From an uncultured Clostridia bacterium (lineage in GTDB: Bacteria > Bacillota > Clostridia > Oscillospirales > Oscillospiraceae), in contig CALZAG010000109.1 in the NCBI GenBank assembly GCA_945613045.1, positions 1 through 5,289 of the forward strand: a DNA stretch of 5,289 nt, given 5' to 3'. Numbering within the stretch: position 1 is the stretch's first letter; each line of letters opens with the position of its first letter. Shown here one piece after another: positions 1-5,289 of the stretch. The position numbers and the translations under genes are program-made. The notes beneath the pieces were generated by a model. The model saw only the letters and a list, made by a program, of their open reading frames with translations, made no database searches and was not told the origin of the DNA.

Positions 1-1
1 G

Positions 2-78
2 TGGTACGCCCGACGGGATTCGAACCCACGACCTTCAGAGTCGGAGTCTGACACTCTATCCAGCTGAGCTACGGGCGC
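2..78 (-). tRNA. tRNA-Arg (anticodon CCG), CCA encoded
   Basis: Decodes the arginine codon CGG. The reverse complement folds as a full cloverleaf. The acceptor stem is GCGCCCG/CGGGCGT, the D stem GCTC/GAGT, the anticodon stem TCAGA/TCTGA around the loop CTCCGAC, and the T arm carries TTCGAAT. The anticodon CCG is at window positions 42-44. A D-loop A at the position-20 equivalent and C35 fit arginine identity elements. The 3' CCA is encoded at 2-4. Several pairs are wobbles: G1-U72 at the acceptor end, G10-U25 in the D stem, and two G-U pairs at the outer end of the T stem. It lies behind the PNPOx-like gene on the same strand but has its own promoter. Confidence 0.97.
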
Positions 79-90
79 ATTTGCCCATGT

Positions 91-119
91 ATTATAGCAA
101 ATCGGCCTGTCAATGTAAA
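91..119 (-). promoter_or_regulatory. Sigma-A promoter of tRNA-Arg
   Basis: Read on the minus strand, a -35 box TTTACA (114-119, five of six consensus bases) is followed by a 17-bp spacer and a perfect -10 box TATAAT (91-96). Transcription should begin near position 84, giving a leader of only about six bases before the tRNA 5' end at 78. The promoter fills most of the 59-bp gap between the tRNA and the upstream PNPOx-like gene, so the tRNA need not depend on read-through. This is the best consensus match of the four promoters called here. Confidence 0.85.
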
Positions 120-137
120 GCAAAATTTGGCCGGGAA

Positions 138-530
138 TCAGAACTTGATGACTACGGGATCGGCAGTGAAGCTGCTGATGGTCGCCGTGCCGCTTTTGAA
201 GTACAGCACAACGCAATTGCCGTCGCCCGGGGCGTAAAGGCTCCTGAGATTCTCATAGTCTTTAAGCATATGCTCGCAGGCATCCACGCTGTCGTCGGCA
301 TAGACCTCACCTGTGACGCGGAGCCACTCGCCGCCGCGCATGGCACATATCTCAACCTTCGGGTTTTTGCTTATCTGCTTGAAAAGCTCCTTCTTCTTGC
401 CCGTTTGGATCCCGAGCCTGCCCTTATACAGGTCAACCGTGCCAAAGGGTCTTACTCTGGGCTGATCCCCATCCACGGTAGCAAGATAATAGGTTCCGGC
501 TTCCTTCAGAAAATCATAAATACGCTGCAT
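138..530 (-). CDS. Pyridoxamine 5'-phosphate oxidase-like (PNPOx-fold) flavoprotein
   Basis: A 130-residue single-domain protein of the PNPOx-like split-barrel family, resembling the small COG5015/NimC-like group common in Clostridia. The N-terminal half carries the recognisable pattern YLATVDGDQPRVRPFG (residues 15-30), followed by a strand with LGIQTGKKKELFKQI (39-53) and EWLRVTGEVY (68-77). These form the FMN-binding barrel in relatives. Family members usually bind FMN or a related flavin as cytoplasmic dimers; the physiological substrate here is unknown. It is too short and divergent to be called PdxH. The start ATG has AGGAGG seven bases upstream. It follows the DUF4127 gene by 17 bp and shares no visible promoter of its own, so it is probably the second gene of that operon. 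No signal peptide or membrane segment is seen. No convincing terminator follows before the tRNA promoter. Confidence 0.88.
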   Translation of the reverse strand: MQRIYDFLKEAGTYYLATVDGDQPRVRPFGTVDLYKGRLGIQTGKKKELFKQISKNPKVEICAMRGGEWLRVTGEVYADDSVDACEHMLKDYENLRSLYAPGDGNCVVLYFKSGTATISSFTADPVVIKF

Positions 531-547
531 AATTATGCCTCCTAAGT

Positions 548-2305
548 CTATTTTGTATATATACCAAGTATTCTCTCGTGGGGCTCAGTCGACTGCCCCG
601 TCATTACGTCCATCGTCAGCTCAAACGTCCTGTCCCACGGGAAGCGGTAGTTTTCAAGCTCAATGCCGCCCCAGCCGCGCTCCGAATATGGCTCAAGAGA
701 TGATATGAAGTTGCTGCGCTCCAGATTATCAATGACGGCTTTGCTCTCCTCCTCCATCCTGCCGACGGCAAAATCGAGCACGGAGGCCGTATCAATGACC
801 GGAGATGCGAAGTTGTCGGGGTTTCCGCCCATCTCCGTGACCTTCCCGGCGGTCTCGGCGCGAACGATGTTTCGGTAGCAGATGTCCTTTATTATCACAT
901 CCGCAAGAGCTTTCATATGTCCCCGCTCGGAGCTTTCGCTTATATCGCCGTTTACAAGATACGCATAGCGGGCTATACCGTGGCTCATTGCGGTACCGGT
1001 GAGGTTTGCCATGTCGAGCATTCCACTGTAGGCGATGAGCTTGCCGAGCTCGACTTTTTTGCAGAGGCTTTCTCGGAAATCATTGCCGTAGGCGTTGTTC
1101 CCCGCGTCCATCAGGATGACCGGCCTGCCCTCGTCGAGACAGGAGTTGAGAGTATCTATAAGCTCCCTGCAATAGCTGTTTTTTCTGCTCCCGTCCCCGG
1201 GCTTTGTGAGGACAAGGACCTGAAGCTCCGCGCTTGCGCTCTGCTCGATATTGAAAAAATCAAAGTGCTCGGCAACGATATCCTCAAGCGCCCTGTAGTC
1301 AAAGTCGCAGGCTGCCTCATCCTGCGTACCGCCGAAATACCGCACGTTCGCAGTCGTGCCCTGCCAGCCGATATCGTCAAGATACATTTTAGCCAGTGCC
1401 TTGAAGCCCATGTCGTCAACGCCGGACAGGAGCGCGTCGCCCTCGCGCAGGAGAGTCCTTATATACTCTATCTCGTTTTTCTGTATGCTGTCGGCCTCGG
1501 AGGAGTCGTCTACACCGTACAGCACCTTGAACACCGCGCTGCCGCTTACATCAGCGAGCAATTCATCTGCAAGGCGGAGCTTGCGCTCGCGGGCGGCAAG
1601 ACTTACCGACACCATGTCGCTGTCGGTGCCGTAGTCGGCGGGGTCTATGGCCTCGCCGTCGGCTGAAAGCCCGTAGCCGGAGACTATGTTGTCCACGGTG
1701 AGCGCGCCGCCGCTGAGAGCGGGCCTTGCCTCGGCACAGTAGGCGCGCACGTTTTTATAGTCTTCGAGCGTCCACTGCCCGTAGCCCACGGTAGGCGCAA
1801 GGCGCATGACCGTGTCGAGAAGCCATACCTGATTGTTCTGATCGCTGCCGAGGACGTCTATAAGACTTTGCAGCAGCTCCGTCTCGCTCATTACAGTGCC
1901 GTCGGACAGGAGCACGGGCTCGGAGGAAGTCATTGCGCGGGAGGACACAAGGCCCCCGCTCAGAAGCTGGTCGAGGAATATGATATACCTGTCGCAGCCG
2001 TTTTTCTCCTGCTCGAGCAGCCACTCGTACACAGCCGCCCTGTCGCCGCTTTTACTGCCCTCGGCGCTGTTCAGGCGCGTTGAAAAGGCGTCCGGCTCCG
2101 GCATCAGCAGCTCATAGTCCAGAGACTGCGCCATATACTCCATGCACTCGTAGTTATTTGGCCGGTCGTCAAGGGGGACATAGGCTACCTTTACCGAGTT
2201 TTCCGCCGGCGCATCGTCTGCAACGGGCTCCGTGCGCTCGACGCCGCAGCCGCTGAGCATCAAAGCCGCCAGCAAAAGCGCCAAAAATCTGTACTTTTTT
2301 CGCAT
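548..2305 (-). CDS. DUF4127 family lipoprotein
   Basis: A 585-residue exported lipoprotein. The N-terminus has basic residues MRKK, a hydrophobic stretch (about 7-17) and a lipobox LSGC with Cys20 as the predicted lipidated residue. A low-complexity linker (21-37) follows, so the mature protein should be tethered outside the membrane. The rest matches DUF4127: the signature PLDDRPNN (44-51), a conserved DQLLSGGLVSSR segment (112-123), LYGVDDSSE (262-270), MDAGNNAYGND (399-409), a motif around AYSGMLDMANLTGTAMSHGIARY (425-447), and a C-terminal PWDRTFE (556-562). The length is typical of complete members. The acidic, Asn-rich conserved motifs suggest an enzyme or ligand-binding domain, but I know of no established activity and assign none. 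The start ATG has AGGAGG four bases upstream and a promoter at 2333-2361. It is the first gene of a probable two-gene unit with the PNPOx-like gene. Confidence 0.9.
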   Translation of the reverse strand: MRKKYRFLALLLAALMLSGCGVERTEPVADDAPAENSVKVAYVPLDDRPNNYECMEYMAQSLDYELLMPEPDAFSTRLNSAEGSKSGDRAAVYEWLLEQEKNGCDRYIIFLDQLLSGGLVSSRAMTSSEPVLLSDGTVMSETELLQSLIDVLGSDQNNQVWLLDTVMRLAPTVGYGQWTLEDYKNVRAYCAEARPALSGGALTVDNIVSGYGLSADGEAIDPADYGTDSDMVSVSLAARERKLRLADELLADVSGSAVFKVLYGVDDSSEADSIQKNEIEYIRTLLREGDALLSGVDDMGFKALAKMYLDDIGWQGTTANVRYFGGTQDEAACDFDYRALEDIVAEHFDFFNIEQSASAELQVLVLTKPGDGSRKNSYCRELIDTLNSCLDEGRPVILMDAGNNAYGNDFRESLCKKVELGKLIAYSGMLDMANLTGTAMSHGIARYAYLVNGDISESSERGHMKALADVIIKDICYRNIVRAETAGKVTEMGGNPDNFASPVIDTASVLDFAVGRMEEESKAVIDNLERSNFISSLEPYSERGWGGIELENYRFPWDRTFELTMDVMTGQSTEPHERILGIYTK

Positions 2306-2332
2306 ACTTCCTCCTGTGGGCCGTTTTTTATA

Positions 2333-2361
2333 AATATACCGCGTTTTCGCCGATTAATCAA
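2333..2361 (-). promoter_or_regulatory. Sigma-A promoter of the DUF4127-PNPOx operon
   Basis: On the minus strand the -35 box is TTGATT (2356-2361) and the -10 box is TATATT (2333-2338, five of six), with a spacer of exactly 17 bp. Transcription should start near 2326, leaving a short untranslated leader that contains the AGGAGG site of the DUF4127 gene. The -35 box lies only 4 bp from the -35 box of the divergent NUDIX promoter. Confidence 0.75.
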
Positions 2362-2402
2362 GGCATTGACGATTCGCGCCAAATCTGTTAGGCTATGCCT
2401 TG
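2359..2402. repeat. 8-bp inverted repeat bracketing the NUDIX promoter
   Basis: CAAGGCAT (2359-2366) is the exact reverse complement of ATGCCTTG (2395-2402), with 28 bp between the arms. The left arm covers the outer half of the minus-strand -35 box and the first base of the plus-strand -35 box. The right arm sits at the predicted plus-strand transcription start. This placement would suit a regulator binding both arms, but no regulator is identified and a chance match of this size in a region this long is not negligible. Confidence 0.4.
2366..2394 (+). promoter_or_regulatory. Probable extended -10 promoter of the NUDIX gene
   Basis: TTGACG (2366-2371, five of six consensus bases) is followed by a 17-bp spacer and TAGGCT (2389-2394). 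The -10 hexamer is weak (three of six) but is preceded by TG one base upstream (2386-2387), the extended -10 arrangement that compensates for a poor hexamer. Transcription would begin near 2401, about 21 bases ahead of the chosen start codon. It points away from the DUF4127 promoter. Confidence 0.55.
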
Positions 2403-2421
2403 TCAGAAAGAAGGCGCGATA

Positions 2422-2940
2422 ATGGAATTGTGGGACATATACGACATTGACAGGCAGCCCACCGGCGGTACCAGTGTTCGCGGTGAAGCCCTCGGCAGCG
2501 GCGAATACCACATGGTGGTTCACCTTGGCATTTTTAACTCCGAGGGCAAGCTGCTCATTCAGCGGCGCTGCCTGCAGAAGGCCACCTTCCCCGGGACATG
2601 GGACATCAGCGTCGGCGGAAGCGCGATAAGGGGCGAGACGAGCCGTCAGGCGATGCACCGCGAGCTTCTTGAGGAGCTGGGAGTCGACATTGATTTCAGC
2701 GATATACGGCCAAAGCTCACCGTCAATTTCGAGCACGGCTTTGACGACTACTACCTCATATGCAAAGACATAGACCTCTCCGAGCTGAGGCTTCAGGAGG
2801 AAGAGGTCATGGATGCCCACTGGGCGGATATAGGCGAGATATTCGACCTTATTGACCGCGGCGAGTTCCTCCCCTTTATGAAGAGCTTCATCCAACTGCT
2901 GTTTGACATGAAGCGAAGCCCCGACAATCTTGATATGTGA
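2422..2940 (+). CDS. NUDIX hydrolase (IPP isomerase/YfcD-like subgroup)
   Basis: A 172-residue cytoplasmic NUDIX protein. Such enzymes hydrolyse X-linked nucleoside or other diphosphates using Mg2+. The complete Nudix box is at residues 66-88: Gly66, Glu72, then RELLEELGV at 80-88 with the metal-binding glutamates 81, 84 and 85, fitting GX5EX7REUXEEXGU exactly. The N-terminus (MELWDIYDIDRQPTG) and the LLIQRR and FPGTWDISVGG segments are typical of the group related to type 1 isopentenyl-diphosphate isomerase and E. coli YfcD, whose members mostly have unknown substrates, so I do not call it Idi. I chose the ATG at 2422 because AAGG (2411-2414) lies seven bases upstream and family members begin with this MELWD sequence. 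An in-frame ATG at 2395 would add nine non-conserved residues, precede the predicted transcription start, and lacks a ribosome site. It is a single-gene unit ending directly in a terminator. Confidence 0.93.
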   Translation: MELWDIYDIDRQPTGGTSVRGEALGSGEYHMVVHLGIFNSEGKLLIQRRCLQKATFPGTWDISVGGSAIRGETSRQAMHRELLEELGVDIDFSDIRPKLTVNFEHGFDDYYLICKDIDLSELRLQEEEVMDAHWADIGEIFDLIDRGEFLPFMKSFIQLLFDMKRSPDNLDM

Positions 2941-2971
2941 AAAACACCGAGGGATCATTCCTCGGTGTTTT
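2941..2971. terminator. Bidirectional rho-independent terminator shared by convergent genes
   Basis: A perfect 12-bp stem (2941-2952 with 2960-2971) has a GC-rich core CACCGAGG/CCTCGGTG flanked by A-T pairs, with a seven-base loop GATCATT. On the plus strand it starts immediately after the NUDIX stop codon and ends in TTTT. On the minus strand it ends in TTTTT, so it can stop the kinase operon as well. The kinase stop codon (2955-2957) lies in the loop, and one stem arm encodes the kinase's last residues. Confidence 0.93.
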
Positions 2972-4322
2972 CATCTTCTTCGTCTTCAAGCTCTTCCTCA
3001 TCGTCGGCTTCTTCGATATGCCCGTTATAGCTCAGGGCGCTGCCGGAGATAAGCTTTCTGTGGGATATCTTCTTCGTGATGCTGCCTGCCACACCCTTTA
3101 CAAGGCTCTGGGCCGCAAGGTGCTTGCCGATGATGGCGGCAAGATCGGTCTCCGGCGACAGGTCGGACACCGTTCCCTCCATGATCGACAGACTGCGCCA
3201 GAACATGGTGAACGATTTGGGGACCTTGATCCCGAAGTCACGGGCTATGCGGTAGAGGTCGGCGAATATATCCACCGCACTGCTCATCTCCGCCATGGAC
3301 ACCACGCGGTACTTGTCAAGATACACGCGCATACGCTCATAGTAAGCGTCCATATCTATTGCCGGATCGTGCTCGCAGATGGACAGCACGGCGTCGGCAA
3401 AGCCGATGTAGTCATTGCTGAAAATGGCCTTCATGCAGACCTTGATGAGCCTCGCGTCGGTCTCCGTGAGCCGGCCCATCATGCCGAGGTCGAGCCACAC
3501 TATCCTGCCGTCCCATACGCGGACATTTCCCGGGTGAGGGTCGGCGTGGAAAAACCTGTCCTCTGCAAACTGCTTTATGTAGTTGTTTATAAACTTGGTG
3601 CAGACCTCCTGAGTGTCGTAGCCCTGCTCGGCCATGGCGGCCTTATCGGTAAGCTCAAAGCCGCCGATGTACTCCATTACAAGCACATTTTTGGTGCTGA
3701 GCTCATCATACACCCTGGGGCAGTACACATACTTAATGCCCTCGATATTCTCGCGCACACGGCGGATATTCTCCGCCTCGCGGACAAAATCCATCTCCTC
3801 CTGAGCCACCGCCCACACCTCGTCAATGGTGTCGGCAAGGTTCATGACGTTGTTGATCTTTTTTAATTTTATCACGCTCAGAGCGGCCTTGAGCAGCCTT
3901 ACATCCCGCTCCATGACCGAATATATCTCCGGCCGCTGAATCTTCACCGCGACATGAGTGCCGTCAAGCAGCACCGCCTCATGCACCTGCGCGATCGACG
4001 CCGCGCCCAGAGGATAGGGCATGATGCGCTCAAACACGGTGTTCCACGGCTTCCCGTACTCCTCGGAGATTATCTCCCTTATCTGCGCCGTCACGAGGCG
4101 CGAGGCGTCGGTACGCAGGCTCTCAAGCTTTTTGCAGTGCTCCATCGGGATTATCTCGGGGTGCATGGAAAGAAGCTGCCCGAGCTTCACGAAGGTTGGC
4201 CCCAGCTCCTTGAACATTTCGCACAGCTTTTCGGGGCTTATGCCCTGGGTTATCTTGTATTTGCTTATTACTTTTACTATCTCGAGCAGGCGCTTTGCGT
4301 CCGCTCCGGTCTCCATAGCCAT
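2955..4322 (-). CDS. ABC1/UbiB (ADCK)-family atypical kinase, soluble form with acidic tail
   Basis: A 455-residue UbiB-family protein-kinase-like protein. Counting from the chosen start, it shows the family's KxGQ motif (KLGQ, 46-49), the Ala-rich nucleotide loop PLGAASIAQVH (104-114), the lysine of VAVKIQRP (Lys127), the catalytic HADPHPGN (259-266) and the metal-binding DLG (278-280). All core residues are present, so ATP binding is expected. Relatives support quinone or lipid metabolism, but the client here is unknown and no quinone gene is nearby. The two C-terminal membrane helices of classical UbiB are absent; the protein ends in about 18 mostly acidic residues. The start is the ATG at 4322, with GAAGG eight bases upstream. 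A TTG at 4337, overlapping the upstream stop codon by two bases, would add five residues but has no ribosome site. It is the second gene after the membrane-anchored unknown protein. Confidence 0.93.
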   Translation of the reverse strand: MAMETGADAKRLLEIVKVISKYKITQGISPEKLCEMFKELGPTFVKLGQLLSMHPEIIPMEHCKKLESLRTDASRLVTAQIREIISEEYGKPWNTVFERIMPYPLGAASIAQVHEAVLLDGTHVAVKIQRPEIYSVMERDVRLLKAALSVIKLKKINNVMNLADTIDEVWAVAQEEMDFVREAENIRRVRENIEGIKYVYCPRVYDELSTKNVLVMEYIGGFELTDKAAMAEQGYDTQEVCTKFINNYIKQFAEDRFFHADPHPGNVRVWDGRIVWLDLGMMGRLTETDARLIKVCMKAIFSNDYIGFADAVLSICEHDPAIDMDAYYERMRVYLDKYRVVSMAEMSSAVDIFADLYRIARDFGIKVPKSFTMFWRSLSIMEGTVSDLSPETDLAAIIGKHLAAQSLVKGVAGSITKKISHRKLISGSALSYNGHIEEADDEEELEDEEDENTEE

Positions 4323-4330
4323 TTCGTTTA

Positions 4331-4335
4331 CCTTC
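4331..4335 (-). promoter_or_regulatory. Ribosome binding site deciding the kinase start
   Basis: GAAGG on the minus strand lies eight bases before the ATG at 4320-4322 and overlaps the stop codon (4334-4336) of the upstream gene. It supports the ATG over the overlapping TTG at 4335-4337, and its position suggests translational coupling between the two genes. Confidence 0.6.
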
Positions 4336-4987
4336 AATCTATTGCGGTATCAAGAATATAACAGGTGTGGGTAACATTTCCGTCGTCGGTGAAGCTCACG
4401 ATGCTGCCCTCCACCGTCTCATATGTGTCGGGTCTCGCCGCAAGGACGAGATCGCTGCCTTTTTCCCAGAGATAGACCGCGTTTTCATAGTCTATATCCC
4501 CGTTGCGCAGACCGACGCGGACGGTCATGCTGACGTTTTCAAAGGTGTATTCCTCCGACTCGCCCAGCTCGATCCGTCCGAGTTCCTTCGGCGCGATGGA
4601 GGGATCGACGATGTACCCGCTCTTTTCGCCGCGGTTTTCGTCCTTGAATTTAACGGCAGTGAAGTTGGAGGGCTCGGCCTCGGTGTCAATGACAAGAGCG
4701 TCGGGCTTAACAAGGTACAGCGTCTTGCCGCCGCACCAGACCCACGAGCTCTCCCCGTATTTCTCCATAGCCTCGGCAAAGCGCTCATGATCTCCGCGGC
4801 AGGCCGCCTGAGCCTCCGCGGGGGTTTTGGCTTCAAGTCCCTCGACTTCAAGCTCATAGACCGGGGCCACCTGACTGTTCCTGTACAAATGCAGCCCGAA
4901 TATGACCGCAAGCACAATCACCGCGACCGCTGCGCATATTATGTAAACCTTGTTTGAGGCTCGTTTATTTCTGTTCATTGCCGACAT
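4334..4987 (-). CDS. Membrane-anchored protein of unknown function
   Basis: I do not recognise a family. The 217-residue protein has a short basic N-terminus (NRNKRASNK), one hydrophobic segment at about residues 14-34 (VYIICAAVAVIVLAVIFGLHL), and a soluble remainder of about 180 residues. The positive-inside rule predicts a cytoplasmic N-terminus with the large domain outside. There is no lipobox cysteine. The outer part begins with a charged, Ala/Glu-rich helix-like stretch (about 50-78) and then alternates short beta-like segments, including WVWCGGKTLYLVK (82-94) and a C-terminal THTCYILDT (206-214). Its three outer cysteines are at 63, 85 and 209. The ATG at 4987 has GGAGG seven bases upstream, and a promoter lies at 5018-5046. 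It directly precedes the UbiB-like kinase gene, so a joint role at the membrane is possible but unproven. Confidence 0.85.
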   Translation of the reverse strand: MSAMNRNKRASNKVYIICAAVAVIVLAVIFGLHLYRNSQVAPVYELEVEGLEAKTPAEAQAACRGDHERFAEAMEKYGESSWVWCGGKTLYLVKPDALVIDTEAEPSNFTAVKFKDENRGEKSGYIVDPSIAPKELGRIELGESEEYTFENVSMTVRVGLRNGDIDYENAVYLWEKGSDLVLAARPDTYETVEGSIVSFTDDGNVTHTCYILDTAID

Positions 4988-5017
4988 ATCCTTGCCTCCA
5001 CGATCAGATTTAATCTT

Positions 5018-5046
5018 ATTTTACCAGAAAACCGCCAATTTAACAA
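5018..5046 (-). promoter_or_regulatory. Sigma-A promoter of the unknown protein-kinase operon
   Basis: On the minus strand the -35 box TTGTTA (5041-5046, four of six) and the -10 box TAAAAT (5018-5023, five of six) are separated by exactly 17 bp. A TG one base before the -10 box gives an extended -10 element. Transcription should start near 5011, about 24 bases before the ATG at 4987. Confidence 0.75.
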
Positions 5047-5054
5047 GATGTATA

Positions 5055-5084
5055 TGCACAAGAATAGTTTTCCCATTTTGTGCA
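5055..5084. repeat. 7-bp inverted repeat upstream of the kinase-operon promoter
   Basis: TGCACAA (5055-5061) and TTGTGCA (5078-5084) are perfect reverse complements with 16 bp between them, so their centres are 23 bp apart, about two helical turns. They start 9 bp upstream of the -35 box of the minus-strand promoter, where an activator could bind. A related GTGCAA sequence recurs at 5131-5136. A regulatory role is inference only. Confidence 0.35.
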
Positions 5085-5222
5085 AAACGCGGGGGTTGTA
5101 AAAAATGTACAATTATCCGCAGTTGAAACAGTGCAACGCGCTGAAATAGCAAAAATCTGTAGAAATGTAAATGTATAGGTGATAGGATGTTTGTGAAAAT
5201 CTAATTAAGAGAGGAAAAACAA

Positions 5223-5289
5223 ATGAAAAGAACAATCGCTATCATACTATCAGTATTGCTGTTGCTGCTTGCCGGCTGTGGGTCTAAAC
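5223..5289 (+). CDS. Lipoprotein, N-terminal fragment (cut by window end)
   Basis: Only the first 22 codons are present. They encode MKRT, a hydrophobic run (about residues 5-16) and the lipobox LAGC with Cys19 followed by GSK. This is a typical lipoprotein signal peptide, so the product should be exported and lipid-anchored. The ATG has GAGAGG (5209-5214) eight bases upstream. The reading frame is open to the window edge. Many Firmicute solute-binding lipoproteins and other surface lipoproteins begin this way, so the function cannot be told from this fragment. It is divergent from the unknown protein-kinase operon across 235 bp, and I see no convincing sigma-A promoter ahead of it. Confidence 0.85.
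   Translation, partial: MKRTIAIILSVLLLLLAGCGSK

Larger units (their letters stand above)
4988..5222. other. AT-rich divergent intergenic region
   Basis: This 235-bp stretch has no credible coding sequence. It holds the minus-strand promoter at 5018-5046, the inverted repeat at 5055-5084, and a near direct repeat (GTGCAAAACGCG at 5080-5091 and GTGCAACGCG at 5131-5140, differing by two inserted bases). On the plus-strand side, about 130 bp precede the lipoprotein start with only poor promoter matches, which may mean regulated or alternative-sigma transcription. I see no riboswitch or leader terminator that I can support. Confidence 0.6.

Noticed and set aside
103..133. CGGCC (103-107) and GGCCG (129-133) as a terminator after the PNPOx-like gene
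   Set aside because: The stem is only five base pairs with a 21-base loop and no T-run follows on the minus strand. The stretch is better explained by the tRNA promoter, which it overlaps.
917..1666. Long plus-strand open frame (249 residues) opposite the DUF4127 gene
   Set aside because: It is an antisense shadow of a gene with a clear lipobox, family motifs, ribosome site and promoter. It has no family signature, and codon structure in this GC-rich sequence readily keeps the opposite frame open.
2374..2419. TCGCGCC (2374-2380) and GGCGCGA (2413-2419) as an RNA hairpin controlling NUDIX translation
   Set aside because: The left arm lies upstream of the predicted transcription start near 2401, so both arms would not be in the transcript. 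In GC-rich sequence such a pair is also likely by chance.
2260..2958. Minus-strand open frame (232 residues) opposite the NUDIX gene
   Set aside because: It would run through two promoters and the NUDIX gene, overlaps the DUF4127 start, and shows no recognisable domain. The plus-strand frame has a perfect Nudix box.
2937..3866. Plus-strand open frame (309 residues) opposite the kinase gene
   Set aside because: It is His/Leu/Val-rich with no domain, and begins inside the terminator. The minus-strand frame carries all UbiB motifs.
5123..5152. TTGAAA (5123-5128) with TAGCAA (5147-5152) as a promoter for the partial lipoprotein
   Set aside because: The -10 candidate matches only three of six positions with an 18-bp spacer and no extended element. 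Other placements, such as TATAGG at 5174-5179, lack a -35 box.

Overview
The window looks like a chromosomal fragment from an anaerobic Firmicute, most likely a moderately GC-rich member of Clostridia such as an Oscillospirales-type gut bacterium. The assignment rests on strong AGGAGG-like Shine-Dalgarno sites, sigma-A-type promoters, very short intergenic gaps, and a DUF4127 lipoprotein beside a small PNPOx-fold protein. It is an inference from style and gene content; no sequence here names a taxon. I see no mobile element, CRISPR array, phage gene or rRNA.

Layout. On the minus strand, reading from about 2361 down to 2, a sigma-A promoter (2333-2361) drives a two-gene unit: a DUF4127 lipoprotein (548-2305), then 17 bp later a small PNPOx-like flavoprotein (138-530). 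Behind them lies a separately promoted tRNA-Arg(CCG) (2-78), with a near-consensus promoter at 91-119. A NUDIX hydrolase (2422-2940) is divergent from the DUF4127 gene. The two promoters stand back to back with only 4 bp between their -35 boxes, and an 8-bp inverted repeat brackets the NUDIX promoter. The NUDIX gene ends in a strong hairpin terminator shared with a convergent minus-strand operon.

That second operon starts at a promoter at 5018-5046. It encodes a membrane-anchored protein of unknown function (4334-4987) and then an ABC1/UbiB-family atypical kinase (2955-4322). The kinase lacks the usual C-terminal membrane helices and ends in an acidic tail. Its last codons and its stop codon lie inside the shared terminator hairpin. 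A 235-bp AT-rich divergent region (4988-5222) separates this operon from the start of another lipoprotein gene (5223 onward), which is cut by the window edge.

How the genes work together. The clearest links are transcriptional. DUF4127 lipoprotein plus PNPOx protein look like one transcript, and the membrane-anchored unknown plus UbiB-like kinase look like another. No complete metabolic pathway or defence system can be read from these genes. The less-described parts are the DUF4127 lipoprotein, the unknown membrane protein paired with a tail-modified UbiB kinase, and the compact regulatory arrangements between genes.
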